A stretch of DNA of 34,434 nt from Halopseudomonas xiamenensis (lineage in GTDB: Bacteria > Pseudomonadota > Gammaproteobacteria > Pseudomonadales > Pseudomonadaceae): NCBI RefSeq assembly GCF_014219065.1, contig NZ_JACLGO010000037.1:1-34434 (forward strand). Reading direction: 5' to 3'. Below the pieces are notes generated by a model. It ran no database searches, was not told the DNA's origin, and saw only the letters and a program-made list of their open reading frames with translations. The position numbers and the translations under genes were made by a program. Shown piece by piece: positions 17,993-27,926 of the stretch. Within the stretch, counting starts at the first letter, position 1; every line of letters starts with the position of its first letter.

Positions 17993-19082
17993 GCGCACCT
18001 CCGGTCGGACCACTGCGGGCGGTCAGGGCACGTAGATTGAGCAGCACGCCGACGCCGAGAAATAGCAGATGCACCCACCACAGGCCGATGGCGGCTGGCG
18101 TCTTGCCGGCTTCCATCCAGCCCCGGGCACTGACCAGCAGCGCCAGGTAGGCCATGTACAGCACCACTGCCGGGATCAGTTTGAGAAAGCGCCCCTGGCG
18201 CGGATTGACCCGCGCCAGGGGGACAGCGAAGAACGCCACTATCGGCACCAGCAATGGAATGGCCAGGCGCCATTGCAGCTCGGCACGATTCTTCAGGTCA
18301 GCATGGCCCAGCAGCCGCGAGGTCGGCATCGCCTCACGATCATTGACCTCGGTCACCACCTCCGGCTTGGGCAGCAGCACGCCATAGGCATCGTACTGCA
18401 CGGTGCGGAAATCCGCCGCGCCGGGTCGCCCATCGTAGCGATAGCCGTTCTGCAGCACCAGGTAACGACTGCCGTCGGCATTCATCTGCTGGCGTCCGCG
18501 CTCGGCCACCAGCACGCCGACACTGGCATCCTCACCCGAGCCGGTACGCTCGGCGATGAAGATGGTCTCCAGCTCGGTACGGTCATCCGACAGGCCACCG
18601 GCATAGGTTACCCGCTGGCCGCTGCCCAGGGTCTGGAAGCGGCCGGCGGCCAGGGTATCGAACTCGGTCAGGGCATCCTGCTCATTGAACAGTTGCTGGG
18701 TCTTGAGCACACCGGCCGGGGCCACCCACAGGCTCAGCCAGGCCACCAGCAGCGCCACCAGCAGCGCCGGGCCCTGGGTGTAGCCGAGGATCTTGCGATC
18801 ACTGATACCGGTGGCCGACAGCACCGCCATCTCGCTGTCCAGGTACATGCGCCCGTAGGCCAGCAGAATGCCCAGGAACATGCCCAGCGGCAGGATCAGC
18901 ACCACGAAGCCGGGCAGGCGGTAGGCCATGATGGTGAACAGCACGCCCGGGTCCAACTGGCCCGCCGCGGCCTGCGCCAGGTACTTGATGAAGCGACCAC
19001 TCATGATGATCAGTAGCAGCACACCACTGACCGCCGCCAGGGTGGTCAGCACCTCACGGCTCAGGTATCGGAATACGATCAC
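17979..19082 (-). CDS. lptF: LPS export permease LptF
   Basis: Partner of LptG in the LptB2FG complex of the inner membrane. The 367 residues have the same layout: N-terminal helices (IVFRYLSREVLTTLAAVSGV), LPLGMFLGILLAYGRMYLDSE, a periplasmic domain (about 100-265), and C-terminal helices (WRLAIPLLVPIVAFFAVPLA). The start is a GTG at 19082 with AAGGA about ten bases before, giving the usual N-terminus (M)IVFRYL. The frame stays open for another 500 codons across the divergent pepA gene, but that is codon-bias noise. It shares a 174-base divergent intergenic region with pepA. Confidence 0.94.
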   Translation of the reverse strand: MIVFRYLSREVLTTLAAVSGVLLLIIMSGRFIKYLAQAAAGQLDPGVLFTIMAYRLPGFVVLILPLGMFLGILLAYGRMYLDSEMAVLSATGISDRKILGYTQGPALLVALLVAWLSLWVAPAGVLKTQQLFNEQDALTEFDTLAAGRFQTLGSGQRVTYAGGLSDDRTELETIFIAERTGSGEDASVGVLVAERGRQQMNADGSRYLVLQNGYRYDGRPGAADFRTVQYDAYGVLLPKPEVVTEVNDREAMPTSRLLGHADLKNRAELQWRLAIPLLVPIVAFFAVPLARVNPRQGRFLKLIPAVVLYMAYLALLVSARGWMEAGKTPAAIGLWWVHLLFLGVGVLLNLRALTARSGPTGGAHAAA

Positions 19083-19142
19083 AGGTTGTTTCCTTGAATC
19101 CGGGGCTTTATGGCCTCTCGGGAATAGGCCAGAATGCAGTGA

Positions 19143-20750
<1,608 letters not shown>

Positions 20751-20782
20751 ATGGCACGCGCCATGCCCTGTGAGTCTCTACA

Positions 20783-20870
20783 CCGTCATCCTCTGCGAAG
20801 GCAGAGGATCCATCGAACAGGCTGACTTCTATGCCGCTCCTGGATTCTCCGCCTTCGCGGAGAATGACGG
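20783..20870. repeat. GTCATCC-type double hairpin between pepA and holC
   Basis: Two hairpins in inverted orientation: 20783-20812 (CCGTCATCCTC ... GAGGATCCA) and 20841-20870 (TGGATTCTCC ... GAGAATGACGG). The outermost bases of the two arms are complementary, so the whole unit can also fold as one long stem. It is the same family as the array at 11431-11574 and may terminate pepA or stabilise its 3' end. Confidence 0.85.
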
Positions 20871-20897
20871 GATTATGGGGTGCTTTATCAAAAACTC

Positions 20898-21329
20898 ATG
20901 ACCAGAATCGACTTCTACGTTCTCAACAGCAACCAGACCCAGGCCCGGCTGCAGTTCGCCTGCCGCCTGGCATACAAGGCCTGGGAGCAGAACCGCCATG
21001 TGTATCTGCATTGTGCCAGCGAGGCCGAGGCCGAACAGCTCGACGAGCTGCTGTGGTCATTCCGCGCCGACAGCTTCCTGCCCCACGCTCTGCACCCCGA
21101 CCAGCCGGCCGAGGCCGTAGTCTGTGGCTGGGGGGATGACCCGACTCCGCACCACGACCTGTTGATCAATCTCAGTAACGACACCCCCGACTTCTTCAGC
21201 CGCTTCAACCGTCTGGCGGAAATACTGGTCGAGCATGACCCTATCCTGACGCCGGCCCGCGAACGATTTCGTTTTTATCGCAAACGGGGCTATCCTCTGA
21301 AAACTCATCAGATACGGACAGCAGGATGA
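20898..21329 (+). CDS. holC: DNA polymerase III subunit chi
   Basis: Chi subunit of the clamp loader, which binds single-strand-binding protein at the replication fork. The 143 residues match HolC. It begins TRIDFYVL and contains ARLQFACRLAYKAWEQNRHV, LWSFRADSFLPHAL, LINLSNDTPDFFSRFNRLAE and the final RFRFYRKRGYPLKTHQI, all standard for the family. The ATG at 20898 is chosen from homology; an upstream in-frame ATG at 20880 adds six residues. The pepA-holC order is conserved in Pseudomonas. The next gene begins three bases after the stop. Confidence 0.95.
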   Translation: MTRIDFYVLNSNQTQARLQFACRLAYKAWEQNRHVYLHCASEAEAEQLDELLWSFRADSFLPHALHPDQPAEAVVCGWGDDPTPHHDLLINLSNDTPDFFSRFNRLAEILVEHDPILTPARERFRFYRKRGYPLKTHQIRTAG

Positions 21330-21332
21330 AGT

Positions 21333-21803
21333 ATGAAGCAGCGCGAACCAACGGACCCGTCTCGCTTGCTGAAGGACCTGGAGTCCATCCGCACACTGCT
21401 GGATGACGACCCACCCACAGACCATCAGCTCGACATTCCCCTGTTGCAGGACATCATCAGCTCCGGCAGCGACAAGCCGCCTGCAGCATCAGCAACACTG
21501 GCCGGCAACAAGTCTCCCAACCCCTTCCTGCCCTATGAGTCCCTGGCACGTCTGGCCGGTGAACGGGTCCAGCTCGAACGCATACTCCAGCAAACCGCCC
21601 AGCAGTCACTCACCGGCCTGCACACCGGCGCCCGCGAAGTACGTATGGAAGCCCGGCTGCAGGCCGAAGCACAGCTGGTGATGCAGGATGTGATCGACGA
21701 GATACTGCCGGTGATCGAAGCGGAATTGCGCAAGCGCCTGAGCGGCAAGCTCGAACAGATGGTTCAGGAGCAGTTGAGCCAGCGAGGCATGGACAACCGC
21801 TGA
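21333..21803 (+). CDS. Conserved hypothetical protein after holC
   Basis: A 156-residue, soluble, acidic protein. Two short blocks recall proteins found after holC in Pseudomonas: DIPLLQDII (about 33-41) and NPFLPYESLARLAGERVQLE (about 62-81). The C-terminal half is predicted helical and rich in Glu, Gln and Ala. The function is unknown; placement three bases after holC with AGGATGA before the start suggests a link to replication or only cotranscription. In many pseudomonads valS follows; here it does not, and a REP-bearing junction comes next. Confidence 0.85.
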   Translation: MKQREPTDPSRLLKDLESIRTLLDDDPPTDHQLDIPLLQDIISSGSDKPPAASATLAGNKSPNPFLPYESLARLAGERVQLERILQQTAQQSLTGLHTGAREVRMEARLQAEAQLVMQDVIDEILPVIEAELRKRLSGKLEQMVQEQLSQRGMDNR

Positions 21804-21815
21804 AAGGCCTTCCCC

Positions 21816-21886
21816 CTGTGGGAGCAGAGCGCCTGGTCAATCGCGGCGGGGCGCCGCTCCCACTCCAGTCCCCACTCCTGTGGGAG
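21816..21886. repeat. Pseudomonas-type REP palindrome
   Basis: GTGGGAG (21818-21824) and CTCCCAC (21857-21863) bracket an interior with GCGGCGGGGCGCCGC, the layout of pseudomonad REP sequences (GTGGGAGCGG...CGCGAT). A further half copy, CTGTGGGAG, ends at 21886. It lies between the holC-linked gene and the convergent MFS gene. Confidence 0.75.
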
Positions 21887-21985
21887 ACTCCATGGTGCCA
21901 GGCAGTCTGGTTCGAGTGCCGGGATGGCAGGCAGCAAGCAGCCTTGTGAGCGCCGCCCCGGCGCGAGGCGGACACTCAGTCGCTC

Positions 21986-23314
21986 TCAAGCCGGCACCAT
22001 CTGCTCCAGGCCGTCACGCATGCGCAGCGCATCCTGACGGAAGCAACGCGCGGCCTGCAGCAGCGCCAGCAAGGTGAGGAACAATGCCACCGGGATCAGC
22101 AACATGGCATCGTGCAAGCCGACGGCCTTGAACGTCTCGGTCATTTCAGTAGCGCCCGCGGCATGCATGGCCGCCTGGGCTGAGCGATCGGACCACCAGC
22201 CCACCACCAGCGGCCCGAGACCACCGCCAAGCAGGTACAGGCCGGCAAAGAACAGCGCCATGGCCGTCGCCCGCAGGCGCGGCTCGACCACATCCTGGAT
22301 CGCCGTGTAGACGCAGGTGTAGAAGTTGTAGGAGAACAACCAGCCAATACTGAACACGCCGACGAATACCGCGGTATCGATACGGCCGGCGCTCAGCGCC
22401 CAGGCGGTGCAGACACAGGCGACCAACATGCTGAAGGCAGCGAACAGCAAACGACCGTTGGCCCAGCGCTGATGAATCTTGTCCGCCAGCCAGCCACCCA
22501 GGGTCAGGCCGAACAGCCCGGTGACACCGACGATCACCCCAGTCGCCATGGCTGCATTCTGCAGCCCCAGCCCGAAGTAACGCTGCAGCATCGGCACCAT
22601 GAAGGAGTTGCAGGCATAGGAAGCGAAGTTGAAGGCCAGCCCGGCCAATACCAACCACCAGAAGGTACGGATCTGCAGCACCTTGCGCAGGGGCTTGTCC
22701 ACCGGTGTGGTACTGACCTTCATGCCATCCGCGCCACCGCGTGCCGGCTCACGAATGAAGAACAGGAACAGCGCCAGGATCAGCCCCGGCACCGCAGCGA
22801 TAAGAAAAGGCGCACGCCAGCTGTCGAACGCCTGGACCATGGCACCGATGGTGAAGAACGCCAGCAACAGCCCCAGCGGCAGCCCCAGCATGAAGATCCC
22901 CATGGCTCGCGCCCGCTTGTGCGCAGGAAACAGATCGCCGATCAGCGAGTTGGCCGCCGGCGCGTAACTGGCCTCACCGATACCCACACCCATGCGGATC
23001 AGCAGGAAGCTCCAGAAGTTCCAGGCCAGACCGTTGAGCGCCGTCAGCCCACTCCACACCGCCAGGCCCCAACCCATGATCTTGCGCCGCGCACCCGTAT
23101 CAGCCATGCGCCCCAGCGGCAATCCGGCCAGGGCATAGACAATGGTGAAGGCGGTGCCGACCAGACCCAGCTGCAGATCGCTCAGCCCCCACTCCATGCG
23201 GATCGGCTCGATGATGATGGCCGGAATGGTACGGTCGAAGAAATTGAACAGATTGGCGAGGAACAGCAGGAACAGAATGCGCCAGGCATAGGGCGCTTGC
23301 TGATTGGGCTGCAT
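21986..23314 (-). CDS. MFS transporter, Spinster-like
   Basis: Twelve-helix major facilitator of 442 residues. The first helix region LANLFNFFDRTIPAIIIEPI followed by EWGLSDLQLGLVGTAFTIVY is typical of the Spinster-related group, whose bacterial members handle lipids, aromatic acids or unknown compounds. GRMADTGARRKIMGWGLAVW is the MFS loop 2-3 signature, and GIGEASYAPAANSLIGDLFP is conserved in this subgroup. The ATG at 23314 (MQPNQQAPYAWR) is chosen over a start 28 codons upstream because the extra sequence is not membrane-like. No neighbour suggests the substrate. Confidence 0.9.
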   Translation of the reverse strand: MQPNQQAPYAWRILFLLFLANLFNFFDRTIPAIIIEPIRMEWGLSDLQLGLVGTAFTIVYALAGLPLGRMADTGARRKIMGWGLAVWSGLTALNGLAWNFWSFLLIRMGVGIGEASYAPAANSLIGDLFPAHKRARAMGIFMLGLPLGLLLAFFTIGAMVQAFDSWRAPFLIAAVPGLILALFLFFIREPARGGADGMKVSTTPVDKPLRKVLQIRTFWWLVLAGLAFNFASYACNSFMVPMLQRYFGLGLQNAAMATGVIVGVTGLFGLTLGGWLADKIHQRWANGRLLFAAFSMLVACVCTAWALSAGRIDTAVFVGVFSIGWLFSYNFYTCVYTAIQDVVEPRLRATAMALFFAGLYLLGGGLGPLVVGWWSDRSAQAAMHAAGATEMTETFKAVGLHDAMLLIPVALFLTLLALLQAARCFRQDALRMRDGLEQMVPA

Positions 23315-23502
23315 GGTCGGTTCTCTTGTTGTTGTCCATGGGGCGCCTGTCGACGCGATGCCGGCCTTGACCACATCGCCCGAGCGTCGGGAATCCACAA
23401 TCTAGAACCTTTACCGCGGCCTGTCTTCGACTATTCGCCGGATTTATGCACGGCGATGGAGCATCCAAGCGAGGCAGACGAAATCCTTGCCCGCCGCCGC
23501 CC

Positions 23503-23529
23503 TCAAGAGTGCCAGCCAACTGCCGATAT
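23503..23529 (+). promoter_or_regulatory. FliA (sigma-28) promoter before the first flxA-like gene
   Basis: TCAAG at 23503-23507 and GCCGATAT at 23522-23529 are separated by 14 bases, the flagellar sigma-28 pattern as known for Pseudomonas fliC-type promoters. Transcription should start near 23536, leaving a leader of roughly 28 bases before the ATG at 23564. The same element with the same spacing precedes the second flxA-like gene. Confidence 0.75.
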
Positions 23530-23563
23530 AGTGGCAAGGTGCAACCACACAGCAAGCCAAACC

Positions 23564-24043
23564 ATGAACCTTATCGCCCACGCGGTCAGAGTAACCGTCC
23601 CCGCGCAGTCCCCTACCCAGGCTGGGCAGACGCACGTCCCTGTCCCGCCGAACGATAATAGCTCCACCTCCAGCCAGGCCGATACAATCGACATATCGGC
23701 GCTGGGCCGGACCCTCGCCTCCCAGATGAAAACCAGCCAGAGCGATGGCAAGCACAGCGATATCAATGACAGTGACCTGCCCGCCGAAGTCCAGCGCCTG
23801 CTCAAGCTCATTCGTGAGTTGAAACAACAACTGCAGGAGCAACAACAGCAACTGATGGAGGTCATGACTGACACGGCGCTGGACGAGGAAGCCAGGAAGC
23901 TCGCACTGGCGGGGATTCAGGCGAGCATCGGCACCCTCTCCGGCGCCCTGATGAACGCCTACAATGCCTTGATACAGCTGTTCAAGGACCTGGACATGAG
24001 CAGTGAGCAGATCACTCAGGCCACTGCGCTGATCATGAAGTAG
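23564..24043 (+). CDS. FlxA-like protein, copy 1
   Basis: A 159-residue protein. Residues 1-65 are polar, rich in Pro, Ser, Thr and Gln, with a short conserved core DTIDISALGRTLAS (about 40-53). Residues about 72-130 form a Gln/Leu-rich helical segment (LPAEVQRLLKLIRELKQQLQ, then QQQQLMEVM and IQASIGTLSGALMNA), which resembles the FlxA-like family (PF14282). E. coli flxA is a sigma-28-dependent flagellar gene of unknown function. No signal peptide or membrane helix is present. The sigma-28 promoter just upstream supports a flagellar connection. The second copy at 33698 shares the ALGR core and the helical region. The reading frame runs far upstream through the MFS antisense strand, but the ATG at 23564 fits promoter position and homology. 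Confidence 0.82.
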   Translation: MNLIAHAVRVTVPAQSPTQAGQTHVPVPPNDNSSTSSQADTIDISALGRTLASQMKTSQSDGKHSDINDSDLPAEVQRLLKLIRELKQQLQEQQQQLMEVMTDTALDEEARKLALAGIQASIGTLSGALMNAYNALIQLFKDLDMSSEQITQATALIMK

Positions 24044-24235
24044 AAACGCGCCAGCAATCCCGACCACTCTGCATGGCTTGACCGACCGGGCTTCAGTGCC
24101 AGTCACCGCCCCTAACCGATACGGACGTTGCCACAGCCTGGCCGATTACCCCATATTGCGAACACCGCAGCGAGGCGCCAACACGCGAAGCTGTTATTCA
24201 AGCACAGTGGCTGGGCCACATGAGTTGAGGCTGTC

Positions 24236-24835
24236 GTGAACGATATCGCAAGTAACCAGCAGTATTTTGATCAAATGTTTGATCGGCAGGACCTCTCGTC
24301 AACCGAGATCAGGGAATCCGTCTTCGAGGAATGCGAGTTCAGCGATTGCGACCTTTCTGCCACTATTCTGACTCGCTGCAAGTTCGTCGACTGTACTTTC
24401 AAACGTTGTAACCTGAGCCTGATGGTCATTTCTCAATCACGCTTTTCCACCGCGGAGTTTATTGAATGCAAGCTGGTGGGAGTGGACTGGACCAGAGCCC
24501 ATTGGCCGTCCTTCGACCTGGAGCCAGGGTTGGCATTCAGAAGCTGCATACTGAATGACTCCAGCTTCTTCGGACTGACACTGCACGGGCTGCAATTGCA
24601 GGATTGCAGGCTGCACGACGTGGACTTTCGCGAAGGCAATTTTTCCGGATCTGCGATGCGTGATTGCGAGTTCAACAACAGCGTATTTATGCGCACCGAC
24701 TTGAGCAAGGTCGATTTCAGTGGCTCGACGGATTTCACCATTGACGTGCTGGTGAACAGGATCACCAAGGCAAGATTCTCCCGCGTGGAAGCCTTGATCC
24801 TGCTGGACAGCCTCGGGATCGAGCTGGTTGATTAG
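24236..24835 (+). CDS. Pentapeptide-repeat protein
   Basis: A 199-residue protein built from about 25 degenerate five-residue units with a central Phe or Leu (for example CEFSD, CDLSA, CKFVD, CTFKR, CNLSL, then VDFRE, GNFSG, CEFNN, TDLSK, VDFSG), which predicts a right-handed quadrilateral beta-helix. A C-terminal helix (ARFSRVEALILLDSLGIELVD) recalls the dimerisation tail of Qnr-like DNA mimics. Some relatives protect DNA gyrase, but that cannot be claimed here. The start is a GTG with TGAGG nine bases before. It is cysteine-rich, and by eye its base composition is more AT-rich than the housekeeping genes, consistent with acquisition. Confidence 0.82.
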   Translation: MNDIASNQQYFDQMFDRQDLSSTEIRESVFEECEFSDCDLSATILTRCKFVDCTFKRCNLSLMVISQSRFSTAEFIECKLVGVDWTRAHWPSFDLEPGLAFRSCILNDSSFFGLTLHGLQLQDCRLHDVDFREGNFSGSAMRDCEFNNSVFMRTDLSKVDFSGSTDFTIDVLVNRITKARFSRVEALILLDSLGIELVD

Positions 24836-24885
24836 GTACTGGCGCAATATCTGAGCGTAAGCCGTGATGGTCTCGGCTGAGCCCC

Positions 24886-24911
24886 CGCCACCAGTTCAGA
24901 CACTGGTGGCG
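24886..24911. terminator. Bidirectional hairpin between convergent genes
   Basis: A perfect 10-bp stem (CGCCACCAGT with ACTGGTGGCG) closes a six-base loop, between the stop of the pentapeptide gene and the stop of the minus-strand lipoprotein gene 11 bases further on. It is well placed to end transcription from both sides, although neither flank has a T-run. Confidence 0.6.
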
Positions 24912-24922
24912 AGGCGCCTGGC

Positions 24923-27226
24923 TCAAGGGCGCTCGAACCAGCTCAGCTCCAGCGGTACCGCATCCGGTCCCTCCGCGAAGCTCATCCAACCCGGGTTCGG
25001 CTGTTGCCCAACACCGGCCTTACTCCAATCACATACCCCATCCGCAAAGACGTCACGCAAGCGATTCTGCTGGTCGATGCTAAACACGATCGGCTCGCCG
25101 GTGACACTCGCCTCATAGTCGGCACTGGCAAAATCCAACGGCTTGAGCTGACACTTGAGAATGTCTTCGGCCACAGGCCCGCCCGCTATCTGCCGCGGAG
25201 ACTGTCCGAATTTGACCGGGCAGGCTTCCGTATCCAGCCCTACATCCTCTACCCCGCCGTCACCGTCACCAACAAGGCACTGGTCCTTCGCTGCGCCAGG
25301 CTTATTGGCAATCACCTTCTCAGCCAGCGTTTGCTCAGAGTCGTCCCCCTCAATAGCACTCAACCATTCATCCATGACAATAAACGCTGCCGTATTCGGC
25401 GCCGGTACCCCATTCTGATCGAATGCCCAGATCAACTGGTTATCATGATGACCGTTAGCCTTGAGCAGACGGTCACGTACGGACTTGGCTCGCCAATTCA
25501 GATGAATATCAACCGCGGGTTCGTTGTAGCGGACATCGATGATCGGCACGTTGGCCAGGTAACGACCATCCGTGACCATACCTGCAACATAGGCACGCTC
25601 AAGATCCGCGGGCATCGCAACACGCCGTTCCGGTCCGGCAATGAGATTCTGGTCAGGATCAAAGTAACCGATGTTCTCGTTCATATGCACAAAGCGCTCC
25701 GGTGTAATGATGCCGCCCTGCAGCGCTCGCAGTCCGTATTGCACGCCCTGGTTGTCCAGCGGCTGATTCGCCCTGGTCACGCCGTCAGGATAGGCACGGC
25801 TGCCCAGCAGGTTTACATTGTGCTCGGGATGGGAGCAACGAATCCCTCCCGGATTATTGGTCGGATGAAACACCAACTCAGCGGGAAAACCGGCCCCACA
25901 ATTGCTTGCATTGGCAGGGTTGCCCGAAGGGAGAAAGGCCCAGTTCCAGCTTGAACAGTGATATAGGCTCGAATGACCAGTAAAGGCTAGCGTCAAGCCT
26001 TGTTGCTCCGCGGGGGGCACCATTTCAATGTAGCCACCCGTTGCATTGAATATTCCGCAATCGGATATCTCAATGCCATTGGTCAGCGCGTCCGCATAGG
26101 TTACCGAGGGGATCAAGCCATCAAGCAGGCCGGGATAGGAAGAGGCCATGGTCAACTGCACAATGGCTCCACCCGACCCGCCGGTTCCTACGCTGTAGCG
26201 GATCGGCCCCCAGCTCTCCACGATGTGCTCCTTGAGCATCATCAGCGTCTCGGCACCCAGCGCATGGTTGGCATTAGTGCCATGATCGTTCAGACTCGAG
26301 GTCGCCAGCATGTAGCCCTTGCGCAATGCCTCCTCGCTGAAGAAAGGCGCATTCGCAGGAGTCTGGAATCGGCTACCTCCAGAGCCACCGCCGAAGGTAA
26401 ATACCAGCTTGTTGTTCCAACCCTTTTGCGGATCGGCGGGGTGATGCGGTTGTCCCGGGTCATGAAAGACCGAGATCGCATACATACCGCGATTCAGCGT
26501 GCCCCGCTCCAGCGCGAGGATGCTGCGTACGGTATCGCCTCGATCATTGGTAAAGCGGGCAATCTGGCCATCCGCTGGCGGGTTCTCCGTATCGTAAGGA
26601 AGGAAGCAGCTATTGTCCGCCGAAACATCGAACTCGCAATCAGCAGCGAAGTTGGTCGGTTGGTAGAAATAGCTGACTTCCCGCTCGATGCCGCAGTTTG
26701 AATCAGGGCTGTCAGATAGGCCGCTGGCGCGCGATTGAGCGCTGGCACTTTGGCCATTACTGGGGTTGGTCACGGTTACACTGGCAGCCGACGGCTGGGC
26801 ACAGATCCAGGGTTCCAGCTGCGGGCCGGAAAAGATCGGACCGCTAGCCGGGTGGTTGGTAACCACCAGATCCATCGACCGGGATGGCCGCTTTCTCGAG
26901 TGAGCCGAGATGGTGTTTTCGCCCACATCAAGACCCGATACCAGGCCAACGAAACGGTTATCAGCTCGAAGTGCAAAGGCATCGGTTACATCGTCACCGT
27001 TGAGTTCAACCACAACATCATCAGCCTCGTTGGAATTCGCCAACTGCACCTCGACCAGCACATCGCCGCCTGATATCAAGGCAGGGTCGTTGGACAGGGA
27101 GCGCACATCTTCAATCTGTGCCGATGATGAGCTGGACGAACCACCACCTCCCCCGAGACATCCGCTTAGTGCCAGCGCTGACACCATACCGATTACCAGA
27201 GGATGGATGGAGAGTGGAGCATGCAT
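24923..27226 (-). CDS. DUF6351 family lipoprotein, alpha/beta-hydrolase-like
   Basis: A 767-residue exported lipoprotein. The signal peptide ends in the lipobox LSGC with C23 as the lipidated residue, followed by a Gly/Ser linker. Residues about 45-130 look like an Ig-like domain (LISGGDVLVEVQLAN, ELNGDDVTDAF). VVTNHPASGPIFSGPQLEPW precedes the catalytic region. GTGGSGGA has the GxSxG pattern with candidate nucleophile S351, and VIDVRYNEPAVDIH and NGHHDNQLIWAF are late conserved parts. I match this to DUF6351, whose members look like secreted esterases, from memory only. GAGGAG lies before the ATG at 27226; an upstream in-frame start would spoil the signal peptide. It appears monocistronic. 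An alternative is a polyhydroxyalkanoate-oligomer or tannase-type hydrolase. Confidence 0.8.
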   Translation of the reverse strand: MHAPLSIHPLVIGMVSALALSGCLGGGGGSSSSSSAQIEDVRSLSNDPALISGGDVLVEVQLANSNEADDVVVELNGDDVTDAFALRADNRFVGLVSGLDVGENTISAHSRKRPSRSMDLVVTNHPASGPIFSGPQLEPWICAQPSAASVTVTNPSNGQSASAQSRASGLSDSPDSNCGIEREVSYFYQPTNFAADCEFDVSADNSCFLPYDTENPPADGQIARFTNDRGDTVRSILALERGTLNRGMYAISVFHDPGQPHHPADPQKGWNNKLVFTFGGGSGGSRFQTPANAPFFSEEALRKGYMLATSSLNDHGTNANHALGAETLMMLKEHIVESWGPIRYSVGTGGSGGAIVQLTMASSYPGLLDGLIPSVTYADALTNGIEISDCGIFNATGGYIEMVPPAEQQGLTLAFTGHSSLYHCSSWNWAFLPSGNPANASNCGAGFPAELVFHPTNNPGGIRCSHPEHNVNLLGSRAYPDGVTRANQPLDNQGVQYGLRALQGGIITPERFVHMNENIGYFDPDQNLIAGPERRVAMPADLERAYVAGMVTDGRYLANVPIIDVRYNEPAVDIHLNWRAKSVRDRLLKANGHHDNQLIWAFDQNGVPAPNTAAFIVMDEWLSAIEGDDSEQTLAEKVIANKPGAAKDQCLVGDGDGGVEDVGLDTEACPVKFGQSPRQIAGGPVAEDILKCQLKPLDFASADYEASVTGEPIVFSIDQQNRLRDVFADGVCDWSKAGVGQQPNPGWMSFAEGPDAVPLELSWFERP

Positions 27227-27371
27227 GTGTTTCTCCTCGGCCAGCACGCCTTCGCCAGCCTGATATTATTTTTATTGGATATGACCGCTTGGGTCGGAGA
27301 AAAGCATAGATCAAATGCCGAATAAGCGAGGGCGTATTTCATGCGCGCGAGATTGGAACGAGCCTGCACCC

Positions 27372-27830
27372 TCACAGAACAAGCAGCAAGCCACCAATGA
27401 TCGCGGCAAACAGAACAGACAATCCGATCAATATCTTCCAGGGAAAGGATCGCGGGGGCGGCTCTACTGCGAGTTGTTCGTTCAGATAATTTCGCAGCAA
27501 ACGGGTATTGCGCGTATTGGCCTTGTAGACGGCATCGAAGGCATCCCCCACAACCGGCACCAGGCCACCGACAAAGTCGATCCCGATATTACGCAGCATG
27601 CGCCGCTTCACCTCCTTGCTAGCCCCTGCTCGCTGGGCCTCGATCAACACATAGCCTGACATCAGCAACCCGATCACATCACCGATACCCGGCACCAGGC
27701 CAATGAGCGGCTCCACACCAATCTTGAATCGAGTGAAAGGCAGACCGATGCTATTGTCGGTGAAACGGCTGAATCTATCGAGCCGGGCGAGTATGGCTCG
27801 TTGTTCGGCTTCGGATGGTTTTCTGGTCAT
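27372..27830 (-). CDS. DUF4112 membrane protein
   Basis: A 152-residue protein of the DUF4112 family. The conserved core is LDNSIGLPFTRFKIG-like (here FTDNSIGLPFTRFKIGVEPL) followed by GLVPGIGDVIGLLMSGYVLI and IGIDFVGGLVPVVGDAFDAV, the family's paired GxGD motifs. A C-terminal hydrophobic helix (ILIGLSVLFAAIIGGLLLVL) anchors it in the membrane. The function is unknown. CGGAG precedes the ATG. It is divergent from the ECF sigma gene (96 bases between starts). Confidence 0.9.
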   Translation of the reverse strand: MTRKPSEAEQRAILARLDRFSRFTDNSIGLPFTRFKIGVEPLIGLVPGIGDVIGLLMSGYVLIEAQRAGASKEVKRRMLRNIGIDFVGGLVPVVGDAFDAVYKANTRNTRLLRNYLNEQLAVEPPPRSFPWKILIGLSVLFAAIIGGLLLVL

Positions 27831-27926
27831 TACGGCTCCGATAGCAAAGGGCTCCAGATCAATATAGGCTCAATGTTCACTGCAAGCGTCGCCGAATCCG
27901 AGTTCACGACGATCGAGCCAACCATT

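Noticed and set aside
22472..24043. A 523-codon plus-strand frame ending in flxA-like copy 1
   Set aside because: The first 364 codons are antisense to the MFS gene and rich in Gln/Arg/Pro/His. The sigma-28 promoter and the paralogue place the start at 23564.
24142..24149. GCCGATTA before the pentapeptide gene as a third sigma-28 promoter
   Set aside because: No TCAAG lies 14 bases upstream and the -10 is imperfect, so the pattern of the two flxA-like promoters is not met.
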